Assembly: GCA_035515795.1 (NCBI GenBank)
Contig: DATJAY010000022.1
Span: forward strand, 1 to 47,104
Origin: Candidatus Acidiferrales bacterium
GTDB lineage: Bacteria > Bacteroidota > Ignavibacteria > Kryptoniales > JAKASW01
Length of the DNA: 47,104 nt
Direction of reading: 5' to 3'
The notes under the pieces were generated by a model. The model had not been told where the DNA came from and did not search any database. It was given only the letters and a program-made list of their open reading frames with translations. Positions 1 to 9,054 of this stretch are shown piece by piece. Position 1 is the stretch's first letter; each line of letters opens with the position of its first letter. Both the position numbers and the translations under genes were made by a program.

Positions 1-1
1 C

Positions 2-556
2 TGTGGCTTGGTCAGCATGGGCTCCTGTTTAGTGCCGGGTGCGGTGGGCGCCGCGGCAAGTTCGTTTCAGAATAGTGCCCCGGTGACTCCATGTGAAGAG
101 AAGGAGAGATTCTCTCAGAAATGGGTGAAGAGATTCTTCGACGTATTTGACAAAGATCTTGACGATGGGAAGAAAAAAGAAATTATGAAGAGCTGCGGCA
201 AGATGTGTTTTCAGGGCTCACTGGGAGATAAGAAAGTGAATCCCGTTGACATTGACGCTTTGATCGAAGGGATCAACAAGGGGACGGGCGAGATTGCCGC
301 CAAGAGAGACGGAAACGTCGTGGATTTTCATTACGTCTCTAACCCGAGAGGTTTGAGAGTAGCGGATGGGTATTGTCTTTGTCCGCTCGTAGAGTCCGGG
401 CCGGAAGGGCTGTCCGGAACGTACTGCGAATGTTCGGTCGGGTATGTCAAGGAGATGTTTCAGACATATACCGGCGGAACGGTGAACGTCGAGCTTCTTG
501 AATCTTTGAAGCGCGGCGGGAAAAGTTGTCGATTTAGAATTACATTTACATCTTAA
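2..556 (+). CDS. Cysteine-rich, probably exported protein of unknown function (5' end outside window)
   Basis: The reading frame is open to the left edge, so the true start lies upstream; the TTG at position 8 is only the first possible start inside the window. The first visible residues (CGLVSMGSCLVPGAVGAAAS) look like the hydrophobic part and cleavage region of a signal peptide. They resemble the tail of a Tat signal, but a twin arginine would be outside the window. The mature part is soluble and rich in cysteine: a pair in SCGKMC, then CLC and CEC, and a last Cys in the C-terminal KRGGKSCRF. The end (YCECSVGYVKEMF, then VELLESLKRGGKSCRF) resembles small domains of the L-2-amino-thiazoline-4-carboxylate hydrolase/DUF6144 kind, but I recall this only loosely. 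The cysteines could bind a metal or form disulfides. Function unknown. Confidence 0.7.
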   Translation, partial: CGLVSMGSCLVPGAVGAAASSFQNSAPVTPCEEKERFSQKWVKRFFDVFDKDLDDGKKKEIMKSCGKMCFQGSLGDKKVNPVDIDALIEGINKGTGEIAAKRDGNVVDFHYVSNPRGLRVADGYCLCPLVESGPEGLSGTYCECSVGYVKEMFQTYTGGTVNVELLESLKRGGKSCRFRITFTS

Positions 557-725
557 TTCATTAGTTCTGATCCAAGACCGAAGCAGGACACAAACTGCGG
601 GGGATATGCGCAGATAAAGATCGGTGCCGGGGAATTAGTCTGCGAGAATCTGTTTTATCTATTTAATCCTTGTGCTATCTTTTCACTATAAGTCGTACAA
701 ATTGTGGCGATGAAAGGATAACATC

Positions 726-1961
726 ATGGCTGAAACGGTTCTCGACAGATTCCTCCGTTATGTTGTAATTGACACGCAATCCAAAGAAGATTCCGAAACC
801 TATCCAAGCTCGGCAAAGCAGCTTGATCTGTTGAAACTTCTGGCGGTCGAATTGAAATCGCTCGGAGCATCCGACGTCGGTATCGACGAGCACGGTTATG
901 TGACGGCGCGGATTCCTTCGAATGTCAAGAAGAATGTGCCGGCGATAGGATTTATCTCGCACGTTGACACTTCGCCCGAAGTGACCGGTATGAACGTGAA
1001 ACCGCAGGTGATCAAGAACTATAAAAGCGGCGATATCGCTTTGCCGGGGGACAAGAACATCATCATTCGGGAATCGGAAAATCCGTCGTTGAAGCTTGCG
1101 ATCGGGAAAGCGATCGTGACGAGTGATGGTACAACGTTATTGGGTGCTGACGACAAGGCCGGAGTCGCTGCGATCATGACCGCAGTCCAGGAATTGCTGC
1201 GCGATCGGGAAATTCCTCACGGCGAAATAAAAATCGGATTCACTCCCGACGAAGAAGTCGGGGCAGGCACAAAATATTTCGATATAAAGAAATTCGGCGC
1301 CAAATTTGCGTACACGGTCGACGGTGATACGCCGGGCGAATTGAACAAGGAAACTTTCAGTGCGAACTCGTGCGTCATTACCGTCCACGGTCGCGATATT
1401 CACCCGGGAACGGCGAAAGGCATCATGGTTAATTCGGTCCGTGTCATTGCAGAAATTATTTCCCGCCTTCCGAAAAACATTTCGCCGGAAATGACGGAGG
1501 GTTACGAGCCGTATATTCATCCTTACATTCTCGAAGGCGGCGTGGGGAAATCTTCCGTGAAAATTCTCTTCCGCGATTTTAAGACCGAGGGTTTGACTGA
1601 ATTGAAAAAGGTCGTCGATAAAGTGGTCTCTGAAGTGCATCCGATGTTTCCGAAAGCGAAGATCGAAGTACGGATCACGGAACAATACCGCAACATGCGC
1701 GAAGGGGTCGAGAAGGACACTCGCGTTGCAGATTATCTCTTCGAAGCGACGGAACGCGCAGGTATCAAGACCGAATGGAAACCGATTCGCGGCGGAACAG
1801 ATGGTTCAAAGTTGACCGAGGCCGGTCTTCCGACTCCGAATATTTTCACCGGCGGCGCAAATTTTCACAGCCGCACCGAATGGGTGAACGTCTGGGGAAT
1901 GGAGAAGGCCGTTGAGACAATTCTTAACGTTGCAAGGATTTGGGCGGAGAAAAGCGAATGA
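726..1961 (+). CDS. pepT: Peptidase T (tripeptide aminopeptidase, M20 family)
   Basis: A cytoplasmic di-zinc aminopeptidase that removes the N-terminal residue from tripeptides. At 411 residues it has the normal PepT length. The M20 metal ligands are readable: HVDTSPE (H79, D81), LLGADDKAG (D142), TPDEEVGAG (E176/E177, catalytic base and metal ligand), DGDTPGEL and the late FHSRTEW histidine. The HPGTAKG loop of the dimerisation domain is also present. The ATG at 726 follows GAAAGGA with suitable spacing. The next gene, 66 bases on, is an OPT peptide transporter, so the pair probably imports and digests small peptides. Confidence 0.95.
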   Translation: MAETVLDRFLRYVVIDTQSKEDSETYPSSAKQLDLLKLLAVELKSLGASDVGIDEHGYVTARIPSNVKKNVPAIGFISHVDTSPEVTGMNVKPQVIKNYKSGDIALPGDKNIIIRESENPSLKLAIGKAIVTSDGTTLLGADDKAGVAAIMTAVQELLRDREIPHGEIKIGFTPDEEVGAGTKYFDIKKFGAKFAYTVDGDTPGELNKETFSANSCVITVHGRDIHPGTAKGIMVNSVRVIAEIISRLPKNISPEMTEGYEPYIHPYILEGGVGKSSVKILFRDFKTEGLTELKKVVDKVVSEVHPMFPKAKIEVRITEQYRNMREGVEKDTRVADYLFEATERAGIKTEWKPIRGGTDGSKLTEAGLPTPNIFTGGANFHSRTEWVNVWGMEKAVETILNVARIWAEKSE

Positions 1962-2014
1962 TGGCAAAGGGGTAAGAAACAAAAGTCATTAGCAAACTGT
2001 AATCTCATTTTTTC

Positions 2015-2022
2015 AAAAGGAG
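2015..2022 (+). promoter_or_regulatory. Strong Shine-Dalgarno of the OPT transporter gene
   Basis: AAAAGGAGGTCTT lies directly before the ATG at 2028 and is almost a full match to the anti-SD sequence. This fixes the start and implies efficient translation. Confidence 0.7.
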
Positions 2023-2027
2023 GTCTT

Positions 2028-4049
2028 ATGTCAGCGGGGCGAACGGAAATACAAGACGTAGAGACACAAAATCATATTTCTCTTCCTGATAATGCATTCA
2101 AAGAATTAGAAGACGGCGAAGAATACCGGCCGATAATGTGTCCGACAAAAACTTTTCCCGAAGTGACACCATGGTCTGTCGGATGGGGGCTCGTGATGGC
2201 CGTGCTGTTCTCGGCGGCTGCCGCGTATTCGGGATTGAAGATCGGCCAGGTGTTCGAAGCTGCAATCCCGATTGCGATACTTGCCGTCGGCGTCACCGGA
2301 CTTGCGCGCAAACCGGGCGGTCTCGGACAAAACGTTATTATCCAATCTATCGGCTCGTGTTCAGGGAGCGTCGTGGCGGGAGCGATTTTCACAATTCCAG
2401 CATTATACATCCTCGCATTGCCTGCAAATTATTTCCGGATGTTCATGGCATCGGCACTTGGAGGCTTTGTCGGTATTCTGTTCCTGATTCCATTCCGCAA
2501 ATATTTTGTCAAGGACATGCATGGCAAGTTTCCGTTTCCGGAGGGAACCGCGACGACAGAGATTCTAGTCGCCGGAGAAAAGGGCGGGAAGGAAGCCATG
2601 GTGCTCGTTATCAGCGGAGTGATCGGCGGCGCATTCGATTTCATGTTCAGCGCATTCGGCTGGTGGTCGGAAGTAATAACGTCAAGAATGATCCCGTGGG
2701 GACAGGCGTTGTCGGACAAGTTCAAGATGGTTTTAAAGATCGATGTCTCTGCCATGGTACTCGGACTCGGATATATCATTGGATTGGAATACTCGGCGAT
2801 CATCGTCGCAGGATCGTTCTTATCATGGTTCGTTCTGGTCCCGCTTGTTCATGAAATCGGTCAATATCTGACAACTCCTGTCGGGACCACCGCGGCGAAG
2901 CTGATCTCTCAAATGAGTCCGGAGGAAATTTTCAGGAGTTATGTGAGACAGATCGGCATCGGCGGAATAGCGATGGCCGGGATCGTCGGAATTATTAGAT
3001 CATCTAAAATAATTGCGGGCGCATTCAAGCTCGCGTACAGAGAAATAGTTCACCGTAAGTCAGCAGAAGATGCGGCAGCCTCGCGCACCCAGACCGACGT
3101 CAGAATGCTCTGGGTGGTCACTCTAATTCTCTTAGCCGGGATAGCAATTTTTTCTTTCTTCGTCGTTGGCGTCGTGCCGACTGCCGGGCAGGCGCTCGTG
3201 GCTCTGCTGGTAGTGATGATCATATCGTTTCTGTTCACGACAGTTGCGGCAAATGCAATTGCCATCGTCGGAACAAATCCTGTTTCAGGCATGACGTTAA
3301 TGACGCTGATCCTTTCTTCGGTTGTCCTCGTGCAGATCGGGCTGACCGGACAACCCGGGATGCTGAGTGCGATGATAATTGGCGGAGTTGTGTGCACGGC
3401 CCTTTCCGTCGCAGGATCATTTATAACCGATCTCAAGATCGGTTATTGGCTTGGCTCGACTCCGAAGAAACAGGAGACGTGGAAATTTCTCGGCGTGCTT
3501 GTATCCGCTGCGACGGTCGGCGGAGTAATAGTAATTCTGAACAAAGCTTATGGTTTCACAGGCGACAACGCACTCGTTGCCCCGCAGGCCAATGCCATGG
3601 CGGCGGTTATCAAACCGCTGATGTCGAATGCTCAAACACCCTGGGTTCTGTACATCGTGGGTGCGATGATAGCTCTGCTACTTGTGATCCTTAAAGTCCC
3701 GCCGCTCGCGTTTGCACTCGGCATGTATATCCCGCAGGAACTGAATACTCCGCTGCTCATCGGCGGCATTATTGCATGGTTCGTTTCTACGCGCAGCAAA
3801 AACGAGAAGTTGAATACGGCTCGTCTGCATCGTGGCACACTTATCGCCTCAGGTTTTATTGCCGGCGGAGCGCTCCTGGGTGTTCTGAATGCCTTCCTGA
3901 AATTTATCGATCAGCAGTGGGCTTTCGGCTACAATAATTGGTACAATGCGCGCTGGGCAGGATCGACAAGCGGCGAGATCGTCGGGCTGGTAATGTTTCT
4001 CGTCCTTTGCGGCTACGCGCTCTGGGATTCGATGAGAGGGAAGGAATGA
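2028..4049 (+). CDS. OPT family oligopeptide transporter
   Basis: An inner-membrane, proton-coupled importer of the OPT/YSL superfamily (small peptides, or metal-chelate substrates in some members). The 673-residue protein is a string of hydrophobic helices after a 45-residue cytosolic N-terminus. Family marks are AAAAYSGLKIGQVFEAAIPIAIL near residue 64 (residues split by the first two helices), the GGLGQNVIIQSIGS segment, FPEGTATTEIL after helix 5, and NPVSGMTLMTLI in the second half. It follows pepT in the same direction, which supports a peptide substrate. The translation start is set by the strong ribosome site just upstream. No break or odd composition was seen. Confidence 0.92.
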   Translation: MSAGRTEIQDVETQNHISLPDNAFKELEDGEEYRPIMCPTKTFPEVTPWSVGWGLVMAVLFSAAAAYSGLKIGQVFEAAIPIAILAVGVTGLARKPGGLGQNVIIQSIGSCSGSVVAGAIFTIPALYILALPANYFRMFMASALGGFVGILFLIPFRKYFVKDMHGKFPFPEGTATTEILVAGEKGGKEAMVLVISGVIGGAFDFMFSAFGWWSEVITSRMIPWGQALSDKFKMVLKIDVSAMVLGLGYIIGLEYSAIIVAGSFLSWFVLVPLVHEIGQYLTTPVGTTAAKLISQMSPEEIFRSYVRQIGIGGIAMAGIVGIIRSSKIIAGAFKLAYREIVHRKSAEDAAASRTQTDVRMLWVVTLILLAGIAIFSFFVVGVVPTAGQALVALLVVMIISFLFTTVAANAIAIVGTNPVSGMTLMTLILSSVVLVQIGLTGQPGMLSAMIIGGVVCTALSVAGSFITDLKIGYWLGSTPKKQETWKFLGVLVSAATVGGVIVILNKAYGFTGDNALVAPQANAMAAVIKPLMSNAQTPWVLYIVGAMIALLLVILKVPPLAFALGMYIPQELNTPLLIGGIIAWFVSTRSKNEKLNTARLHRGTLIASGFIAGGALLGVLNAFLKFIDQQWAFGYNNWYNARWAGSTSGEIVGLVMFLVLCGYALWDSMRGKE

Positions 4050-4209
4050 TCAATATCCTGCATAATGGCCCATAAGATGTCTGGCAACGTAAGTTTTTTT
4101 CTCAATAATTTTTATGATAGATGATTTTATGGATTAGTCCTTTTGCAAGAAAGTCTTGTATTACTACCACTGCCGAATCAATAAATTTCGTTCTGCAGAT
4201 TTCCGGTTT

Positions 4210-4631
4210 TCATCTATTCCTTTTCTCTATCCACTCGTCTATCTCGAATGGAGCTTTTGGTCTTTCCCACAAGAATAATTCGTTGCAATACCTTTGGACT
4301 TCTTTGTCGGAAAAGGAAGTTTCTACATGGCTGTGCGCGAAACAATTTCTGATGTAACCAATGAGTCTAATGTCGTTATAGAACTGGAGGTTTATAACAT
4401 CTAACACGTAAAGTAAATCATTCTTGGAAGCGTATGTGCGATCCAATAGTTTACTTTTTACAAATTCCTTTTTTTGCGAAATGTACGCAGCAGGGCATTA
4501 TTAAGACATCTTTCGACAAGCGCTCCAGCCACAACCACGCATAGAGTATCATTTTCTTTCCCGATTACATCGTAAAATTTATAAAAGTCATTTACTAATT
4601 TAGAATCAGGAATAGACTTGGTCTTCTTCAT
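4210..4631 (-). pseudogene. MltR/DUF4145-like protein gene, split by a frameshift in an A7 run
   Basis: Two minus-strand frames together make one recognisable protein. The first half starts with ATG at 4631 and reads MKKTKSIPDSKLVNDFY..., KEND, VAGALVERCLNNALLRTF, then stops at 4458. The second half continues in another frame as KEFVKSKLLDRTYASKNDLLYVLDVI... and ends at 4210 after LIGYIRNCFAHSHVETSF. The pattern (N-terminal acidic helix, ALVE..LL, then IRN.FAH..SF) is that of mannitol-repressor MltR and related DUF4145 proteins. The frames meet at a run of seven A on the coding strand, about 4468-4474; one more A would restore a single frame of about 140 residues. The zero-frame codons there (AAA AAA AGG) are not a classic -1 slippery heptamer, so a real mutation or a sequencing error is more likely than programmed shifting. 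There is no mannitol operon nearby. Confidence 0.6.
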
Positions 4632-4673
4632 ATTCCGGTGCCTTTTGGCGTATTGTTCGTGAATTGTCTTCGG

Positions 4674-5549
4674 TTATGCTTTCTTCTCAAGCATCTTACG
4701 TATCGATTCCAATTCTTTCTTTCGCTTCTCCGGTGTCTTCGGATATGAAAGCTTCAGCGACTTCAGCGTATCCACGACAACCTGCGAAACGATAATCCGC
4801 GCATTTTCCTTATCGTCGGCGGGAATGACATACCATGGCGCATCCTCGGTGCTTGTCGCGGCGATGCAGTCTTCATAAGCTTTCATGTAGTCATTCCAGA
4901 ATTTCCTCTCTCTGATGTCCGCCTCGCTGAACTTCCAGTTCTTCTCCGGGTCATCGATACGTTCGAGGAAACGCTTCCTCTGTTCTTCTTTTGACAGATG
5001 AAGGAAGAACTTGACGATGCGCGTCCCGTTTCGATGAAGGTGTTTTTCAAATTGCACGATCGATTTGTAGCGAGCTTCCCAGAACTTCTTGTCGGAGGCT
5101 GCCTGCTCAGTGACGCCTTCCGCGCGGAGGAGTTCCGGATGCACGCGCAATATCAGGACTTCTTCATAGTAAGATCGGTTGAATATCCCGATCCGTCCTT
5201 TCTCCGGAAGGCATTTTGTCGTGCGCCAGAGAAAATCATGCTGCAACTCTTCGGCGCTTGGCTGTTTGAAGCTGAAGACCTCGCACCCTTGCGGATTGAC
5301 GCCGGACATGACATGTCTTATCGTGCCATCTTTGCCGGCGGCGTCCATAGCCTGAAAAATCAGAAGTATCGCGCATCGATTGGAGGCGTAGTGAATATTC
5401 TGCAGCGTACTCAACCGCCGGACATGATCTTCGAGGACTTCCTGGTATTCCTTTTTCGTTTGGTAAACAGGCTTGACCTTCGTAGGCCAATGTTTCAGGT
5501 CGATCCTTTTGCCTTCACCGACACGAAAATCCTTTGAATTAATTTTCAT
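4674..5549 (-). CDS. Polyphosphate kinase 2 family protein (polyP:nucleotide phosphotransferase)
   Basis: A cytoplasmic PPK2-family enzyme that uses inorganic polyphosphate to phosphorylate a nucleotide (AMP, ADP or GDP, depending on class; class not decided here). Family residues are clear: the Walker-A-like [10 protein letters not shown] near residues 68-76, [11 protein letters not shown], the [13 protein letters not shown] loop, and the Walker-B-like [10 protein letters not shown] near 124-132, then the lid-region [16 protein letters not shown]. About 291 residues is the usual one-domain length. GTG (5552) and ATG (5549) are both possible; AGGAT before them fits the ATG better. It is a single gene, with a GH3 gene ending 66 bases upstream of it on the same strand. 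Confidence 0.93.
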   Translation of the reverse strand: MKINSKDFRVGEGKRIDLKHWPTKVKPVYQTKKEYQEVLEDHVRRLSTLQNIHYASNRCAILLIFQAMDAAGKDGTIRHVMSGVNPQGCEVFSFKQPSAEELQHDFLWRTTKCLPEKGRIGIFNRSYYEEVLILRVHPELLRAEGVTEQAASDKKFWEARYKSIVQFEKHLHRNGTRIVKFFLHLSKEEQRKRFLERIDDPEKNWKFSEADIRERKFWNDYMKAYEDCIAATSTEDAPWYVIPADDKENARIIVSQVVVDTLKSLKLSYPKTPEKRKKELESIRKMLEKKA

Positions 5550-5618
5550 CACGATCCTTCATAGAACAAAATCCCGCGAATATTCCAAAATATTCACAGG
5601 ATTTAGACTCAATGTTGC

Positions 5619-8135
5619 CTATTCTATTTTTATTTTGGTCTCTAGCTTTATATCTCTGCTCGAACTTCCGACCAGTATGTCATATGTCCCGGGGTGAGTT
5701 TCCCATGCCTCCTTGTCCGCGTTGTAATGGGCGAAATCGATTTTCTTCAGAGAGAACTTCACCTCTGTGGTCTCGCCCGGTTGAAGTGAAATTCTATCGA
5801 ATCGCTTGAGCTCTTTCACCGGTGAGATTATCGCCTTATCGGGATCATGGATATAAAGCTGGGGGATCTCCACTCCCTCGACATTTCCGACATTTTTGAC
5901 TTCGAAGGTAACTTCGTACGAATCTCCGACAGCCTTACCGTTTATCTCACTGTAAGAAAAAGTTGTGTACGATAAACCGTATCCAAATGGGAAGAGAGGC
6001 CTTATGTCATGCTCATCGAACCAGCGATAACCCACGAAGATCCCGTCACTATAAACTGACACACTGTCTTGTTTTTTGTAGGAGTTGTAAGCCGAACAGT
6101 CTTCCCATCGGATAGGAAAGGTCATCGGGAGTTTTCCTGACGGATTATGTTTTCCCAGCAGGACATCCACGATCGCATTCCCTGCTTCGTCACCGCCGAA
6201 CCATGCCTGGACGAGTCCTTCGACGTTATCAATCCAATCATTCATGAGAACCGGTGACCCGGTAATCATCACGACGATAGTATTTTTGTTTGCCTTTGCC
6301 ACTTCATTTATGAGCGCATCCTGGTCGTTCGGAAGTCCGAGATTGTCTCGATCCTTTCCTTCGGTTTCAAATTGAGCGGAAGTGCCTGCGAATACTATGG
6401 CGACATCGGAATTTCTTGCTGCATCGATTGCCGTTGCGAAAAGCTTGTCGCCTGTTTGTCTTATCCCGAGCTTCACGCTCGATCCGCCGGTATCCTGGAA
6501 ATATTCCAATTTGATGTCGTAAAATTTCCCCTTCTCCAAATGAATGCGGTACGAGTTCATCGCCGGGCCGTGGCTGCTCCAATCGTTTATCACTATCTTT
6601 CCGTCGACATAGAGTCTGGCACCATCGTCGCTGACTACGTCGAGGGAGTAATCGCCGGTTTCATCGGCCAGAATCCTCATTGTCCATCTTGCGGAGAAAT
6701 GTTGGCCGGGAATTCCTGGAAGCGGAGGCTGTCCGTGCCAATTGAAATTTATTTGATCGTCGGTCTCGGCGACTTTCGGTTGGCCGCTCAGATCCTGGTT
6801 ATCAAAATACTCGGCAGCGATTCCATGTTCGGGTCTGTCGGGAAGATAGAAATACCTGCTGTCTATGGCGGAGATATCTCCGCTGAGGGTGGCTCCTTCT
6901 GCGTAGTTTATCTTTACTCTTGCGCCAAGTTTATTCTGCAGCGCTTCCAGCGGACTTACTGAGTAAACGGGCGATACCATGGCACTCCCGCCGCCGGTGG
7001 TTCGGGCGACTGCGGCGTTTGGCCCGATGACCGCGATTGATTTTATTTTGTCAAGATTTAGCGGGAGGATGCTGGTTTCATTTTTTAAAAGCACGATTCC
7101 TTCGAGGGCTGCCTGATACGCGATTTGCCTGTGCGGGGGAGTATTAACCAAAGCTGTGTCAGGCACTTCGTTTTTTTCAAACAGGCCGAGGTTAAACATG
7201 ACGGTTAAGATGCGGCGAACTTTGTCGTTGATGGTTTCCTCTTTGACGACTCCTGCCTTCACCGAATCCAGCAAGGTTTTCTCGTTCAAGAATTCTCCCG
7301 TCGGCATTTCGAGATCGAGGCTGCCTTTTGCCGTTGGAATCGTACTGTGCACGGCCCCCCAATCCGACATGACAAGCCCGTCGAACTTCCAATCGTCTTT
7401 CAGCTTTGTCTTCAGCAAATAATCATTCTCACTGCAATATTGTCCGTTGATCTTGTTGTAAGCGGACATCACACAAAGAACTTTAGCCTCTTCGACCGCT
7501 GCCTTGAACGCCGGGAAATATATTTCGTTCAACGTGCGGTGATCTATCTTCTCGTCGACGAACATTCTCTCGTACTCCTGATTGTTCGCGGCGAAGTGTT
7601 TTACGGTTGCGGCAACTCCTTCACTCTGCACACCTTCGATGTAACTCACTGCCATTCGCGAAGCCAGATACGGGTCTTCGCCATAAGCCTCGAAGGTCCG
7701 TCCTCCTAACGGCAGTCTTGCAATGTTCACACACGGTCCAAGGATCACATTTCTTCCTTTGCCCTTCAATTCTTCAGCAATGGATTTTCCGACTTTGTTG
7801 ATTAACGAAGTGTCCCATGATGCTGCCATGCATGTTGCCGCGGGAAATGCCGTCGATTTGTCCCATCTGACTCCGAGCGGTCCGTCGGACATTTTCAGCA
7901 GCGGAATGCGTAGGCGTTCGATGGGTTTTGTGCCGAATCCCGTTCCGCCGAGTAAGTTGATCTTCTCTTCGAGAGTCATTCTGTTCAAAAGGTCATTGAC
8001 TCTTTGGCTGATGGAATCATCTTTATCCATATATGTTGGGACCTCGTTCTGTGGTTGCCGCATACTTCCTCCAAATATCATAATGGAAAGAAACACGGCG
8101 AGACCGGCTGAATAGTTTGCAAATTTTTTCCTCAT
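5619..8135 (-). CDS. Secreted glycoside hydrolase family 3 (beta-glucosidase-like) with PA14 insert
   Basis: An exported exo-acting glycosidase that removes sugars from beta-glucosides or xylo/gluco-oligomers; the exact substrate is not readable. The frame is open to 8261, but the ATG at 8135 is preferred because it begins MRKK followed by a hydrophobic segment (GLAVFLSIMIFGG), a normal signal peptide. Order of domains in the 838-residue product: GH3 barrel (about 45-320) with KHFAANNQE and the nucleophile Asp258 in VMSDWGA; GH3 C-terminal domain, interrupted by a PA14 domain (about 438-570, HFSARWTMRILADETGDY, SDDGARLYVDG); the ETEGKDRDNLGLP segment expected to carry the acid/base Glu; and a fibronectin-III-like end. 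No type IX sorting domain is present, so it may stay periplasmic. Confidence 0.93.
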   Translation of the reverse strand: MRKKFANYSAGLAVFLSIMIFGGSMRQPQNEVPTYMDKDDSISQRVNDLLNRMTLEEKINLLGGTGFGTKPIERLRIPLLKMSDGPLGVRWDKSTAFPAATCMAASWDTSLINKVGKSIAEELKGKGRNVILGPCVNIARLPLGGRTFEAYGEDPYLASRMAVSYIEGVQSEGVAATVKHFAANNQEYERMFVDEKIDHRTLNEIYFPAFKAAVEEAKVLCVMSAYNKINGQYCSENDYLLKTKLKDDWKFDGLVMSDWGAVHSTIPTAKGSLDLEMPTGEFLNEKTLLDSVKAGVVKEETINDKVRRILTVMFNLGLFEKNEVPDTALVNTPPHRQIAYQAALEGIVLLKNETSILPLNLDKIKSIAVIGPNAAVARTTGGGSAMVSPVYSVSPLEALQNKLGARVKINYAEGATLSGDISAIDSRYFYLPDRPEHGIAAEYFDNQDLSGQPKVAETDDQINFNWHGQPPLPGIPGQHFSARWTMRILADETGDYSLDVVSDDGARLYVDGKIVINDWSSHGPAMNSYRIHLEKGKFYDIKLEYFQDTGGSSVKLGIRQTGDKLFATAIDAARNSDVAIVFAGTSAQFETEGKDRDNLGLPNDQDALINEVAKANKNTIVVMITGSPVLMNDWIDNVEGLVQAWFGGDEAGNAIVDVLLGKHNPSGKLPMTFPIRWEDCSAYNSYKKQDSVSVYSDGIFVGYRWFDEHDIRPLFPFGYGLSYTTFSYSEINGKAVGDSYEVTFEVKNVGNVEGVEIPQLYIHDPDKAIISPVKELKRFDRISLQPGETTEVKFSLKKIDFAHYNADKEAWETHPGTYDILVGSSSRDIKLETKIKIE

Positions 8136-8528
8136 GGAGATTTTCTTCCATTTAGTTCGTGGTTGAAAACTTTTTCTCTGCGATGTAGAATATAGTTTGT
8201 GAATAGGAAAGTTAAAAAGGAACACTTGAGTTTGTCGCGCATCTGAACCATCCTCCTCCAATCTGAGTTTTGCCCGACGCTATTCACGATGATCCGATTT
8301 GACACGCGAGTGTCTTGTCGGCGACTTCTCAGAACCTGCAAAGCCCTGTGTGCATTCAAAAAGCAAATGTGGAATGTCTAAGAAGAATTGAACGTGCTGT
8401 TGCATTACCTTACCCGGTAGCGTGTCCGTTTGTCGGAGACAGGCTCAAAAATAATTTTTGCTTTCGGAATTGTCTTCTCAATCGATGAAGCGCTATTCAA
8501 GAATATTTAAGAATCGTTTAGATATCTA
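8136..8528. other. Intergenic stretch between the GH3 gene and the IS1595 element
   Basis: These 393 bases hold no convincing gene. They should carry the promoter of the minus-strand GH3 gene, but I could not fix one. A weak imperfect hairpin (GTGTCCG/CGGAGAC, about 8422-8440) is followed by an AT-rich stretch and might end transcription; this is not secure. The last eight bases (8521-8528) are the left copy of the IS target duplication. Confidence 0.5.
8521..8528. repeat. Target site duplication, left copy (GATATCTA)
   Basis: Identical to 10423-10430 and directly outside the left inverted repeat. The 8-bp length fits the IS1595 family. Confidence 0.95.
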
Positions 8529-8549
8529 CATGCTTATCGGGTTTGGTCA
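8529..8549 (+). repeat. IS1595-type left terminal inverted repeat (21 bp)
   Basis: Begins CATGCTTATCGGG and ends TTTGGTCA. It is the exact reverse complement of 10402-10422. The stop codon and last codons of the left passenger gene lie inside it. Confidence 0.95.
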
Positions 8550-9034
8550 CTTATTTTCAAAATTTGTTCACAGGGAAGGAGTTTTGGGTGTTTATTCAGA
8601 TAGGGTATAACCCAAGATTCAAAATCAAACCAATACTCTATCGGTTGTCCAAACTCCGGATCGATTGGAGATATTCTTTTTATAATTCCGAGCTTGCTAA
8701 ATTCAATAGCCTCCCTATCTCTTTCGCTTGCTTTAAATGGATGAACATTCCAGTAAAGCCGATAACACAACTGAGCTTTGCCGGTCGCCGAAAGCCTCTT
8801 CGTGAAAATCTTTTTCACGGATTGTCTATACAGGAGATACCCCAATGATACGAATATTAATAGGAATGATATGCGTATTGGTATTAGATAAATTTGCGAG
8901 AGGTGAAATACTTCCGCGATTTCCGAGCTTACCAATTCAGCCACACTTAGCAGAAGGACTATTGGAACTTCTTTCAGGAGTTCTTTTCGTGTTGCTATTA
9001 TCATTGATACTACGTTCTTGGTTTTCATTTCCAT
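8534..9034 (-). CDS. Passenger membrane protein of the IS1595 element, unknown function
   Basis: Not recognised. The frame opens at a GTG (9043); ATGs at 9034 and 9028 are also possible, and the one at 9028 has AAGG at good spacing, so the start is uncertain. The product is about 165 residues: a short basic N-terminus, two hydrophobic helices (VPIVLLLSVAELVSSEIAEVF and IYLIPIRISFLLIFVSLGYLLY), then a soluble C-terminal half of about 100 residues (TGKAQLCYRLYWNVHPF, EAIEFSKLGIIKRISP) that could be a small winged-helix-like fold. The layout of two helices plus a cytosolic domain loosely recalls superinfection-exclusion SieB-like proteins; this is a guess. Its last codons and stop fall in the left inverted repeat, so it has evolved as part of the element. 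It starts only about 11-26 bases from the divergent transposase. Confidence 0.65.
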   Translation of the reverse strand: MEMKTKNVVSMIIATRKELLKEVPIVLLLSVAELVSSEIAEVFHLSQIYLIPIRISFLLIFVSLGYLLYRQSVKKIFTKRLSATGKAQLCYRLYWNVHPFKASERDREAIEFSKLGIIKRISPIDPEFGQPIEYWFDFESWVIPYLNKHPKLLPCEQILKISDQTR

Positions 9035-9054
9035 TGCCTTCACTATATTAAGAC

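Noticed and set aside
4460-4476. Programmed -1 frameshift in the MltR-like gene
   Set aside because: The zero-frame codons at the A7 run do not form an X XXY YYZ slippery site, and no downstream stimulatory structure was seen; mutation or read error is simpler.
4998-5537. 179-residue plus-strand frame opposite the polyphosphate kinase gene
   Set aside because: It is the mirror of a well-conserved PPK2 gene and shows no domain of its own.
5619-8261. Long form of the GH3 protein starting at 8261
   Set aside because: The extra 42 residues lack protein character and would bury the signal peptide; the ATG at 8135 gives a normal exported N-terminus.
8422-8440. Possible rho-independent terminator between the GH3 gene and the IS element
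   Set aside because: The stem has a mismatch and no clean T run directly after it; no gene on that strand ends nearby.
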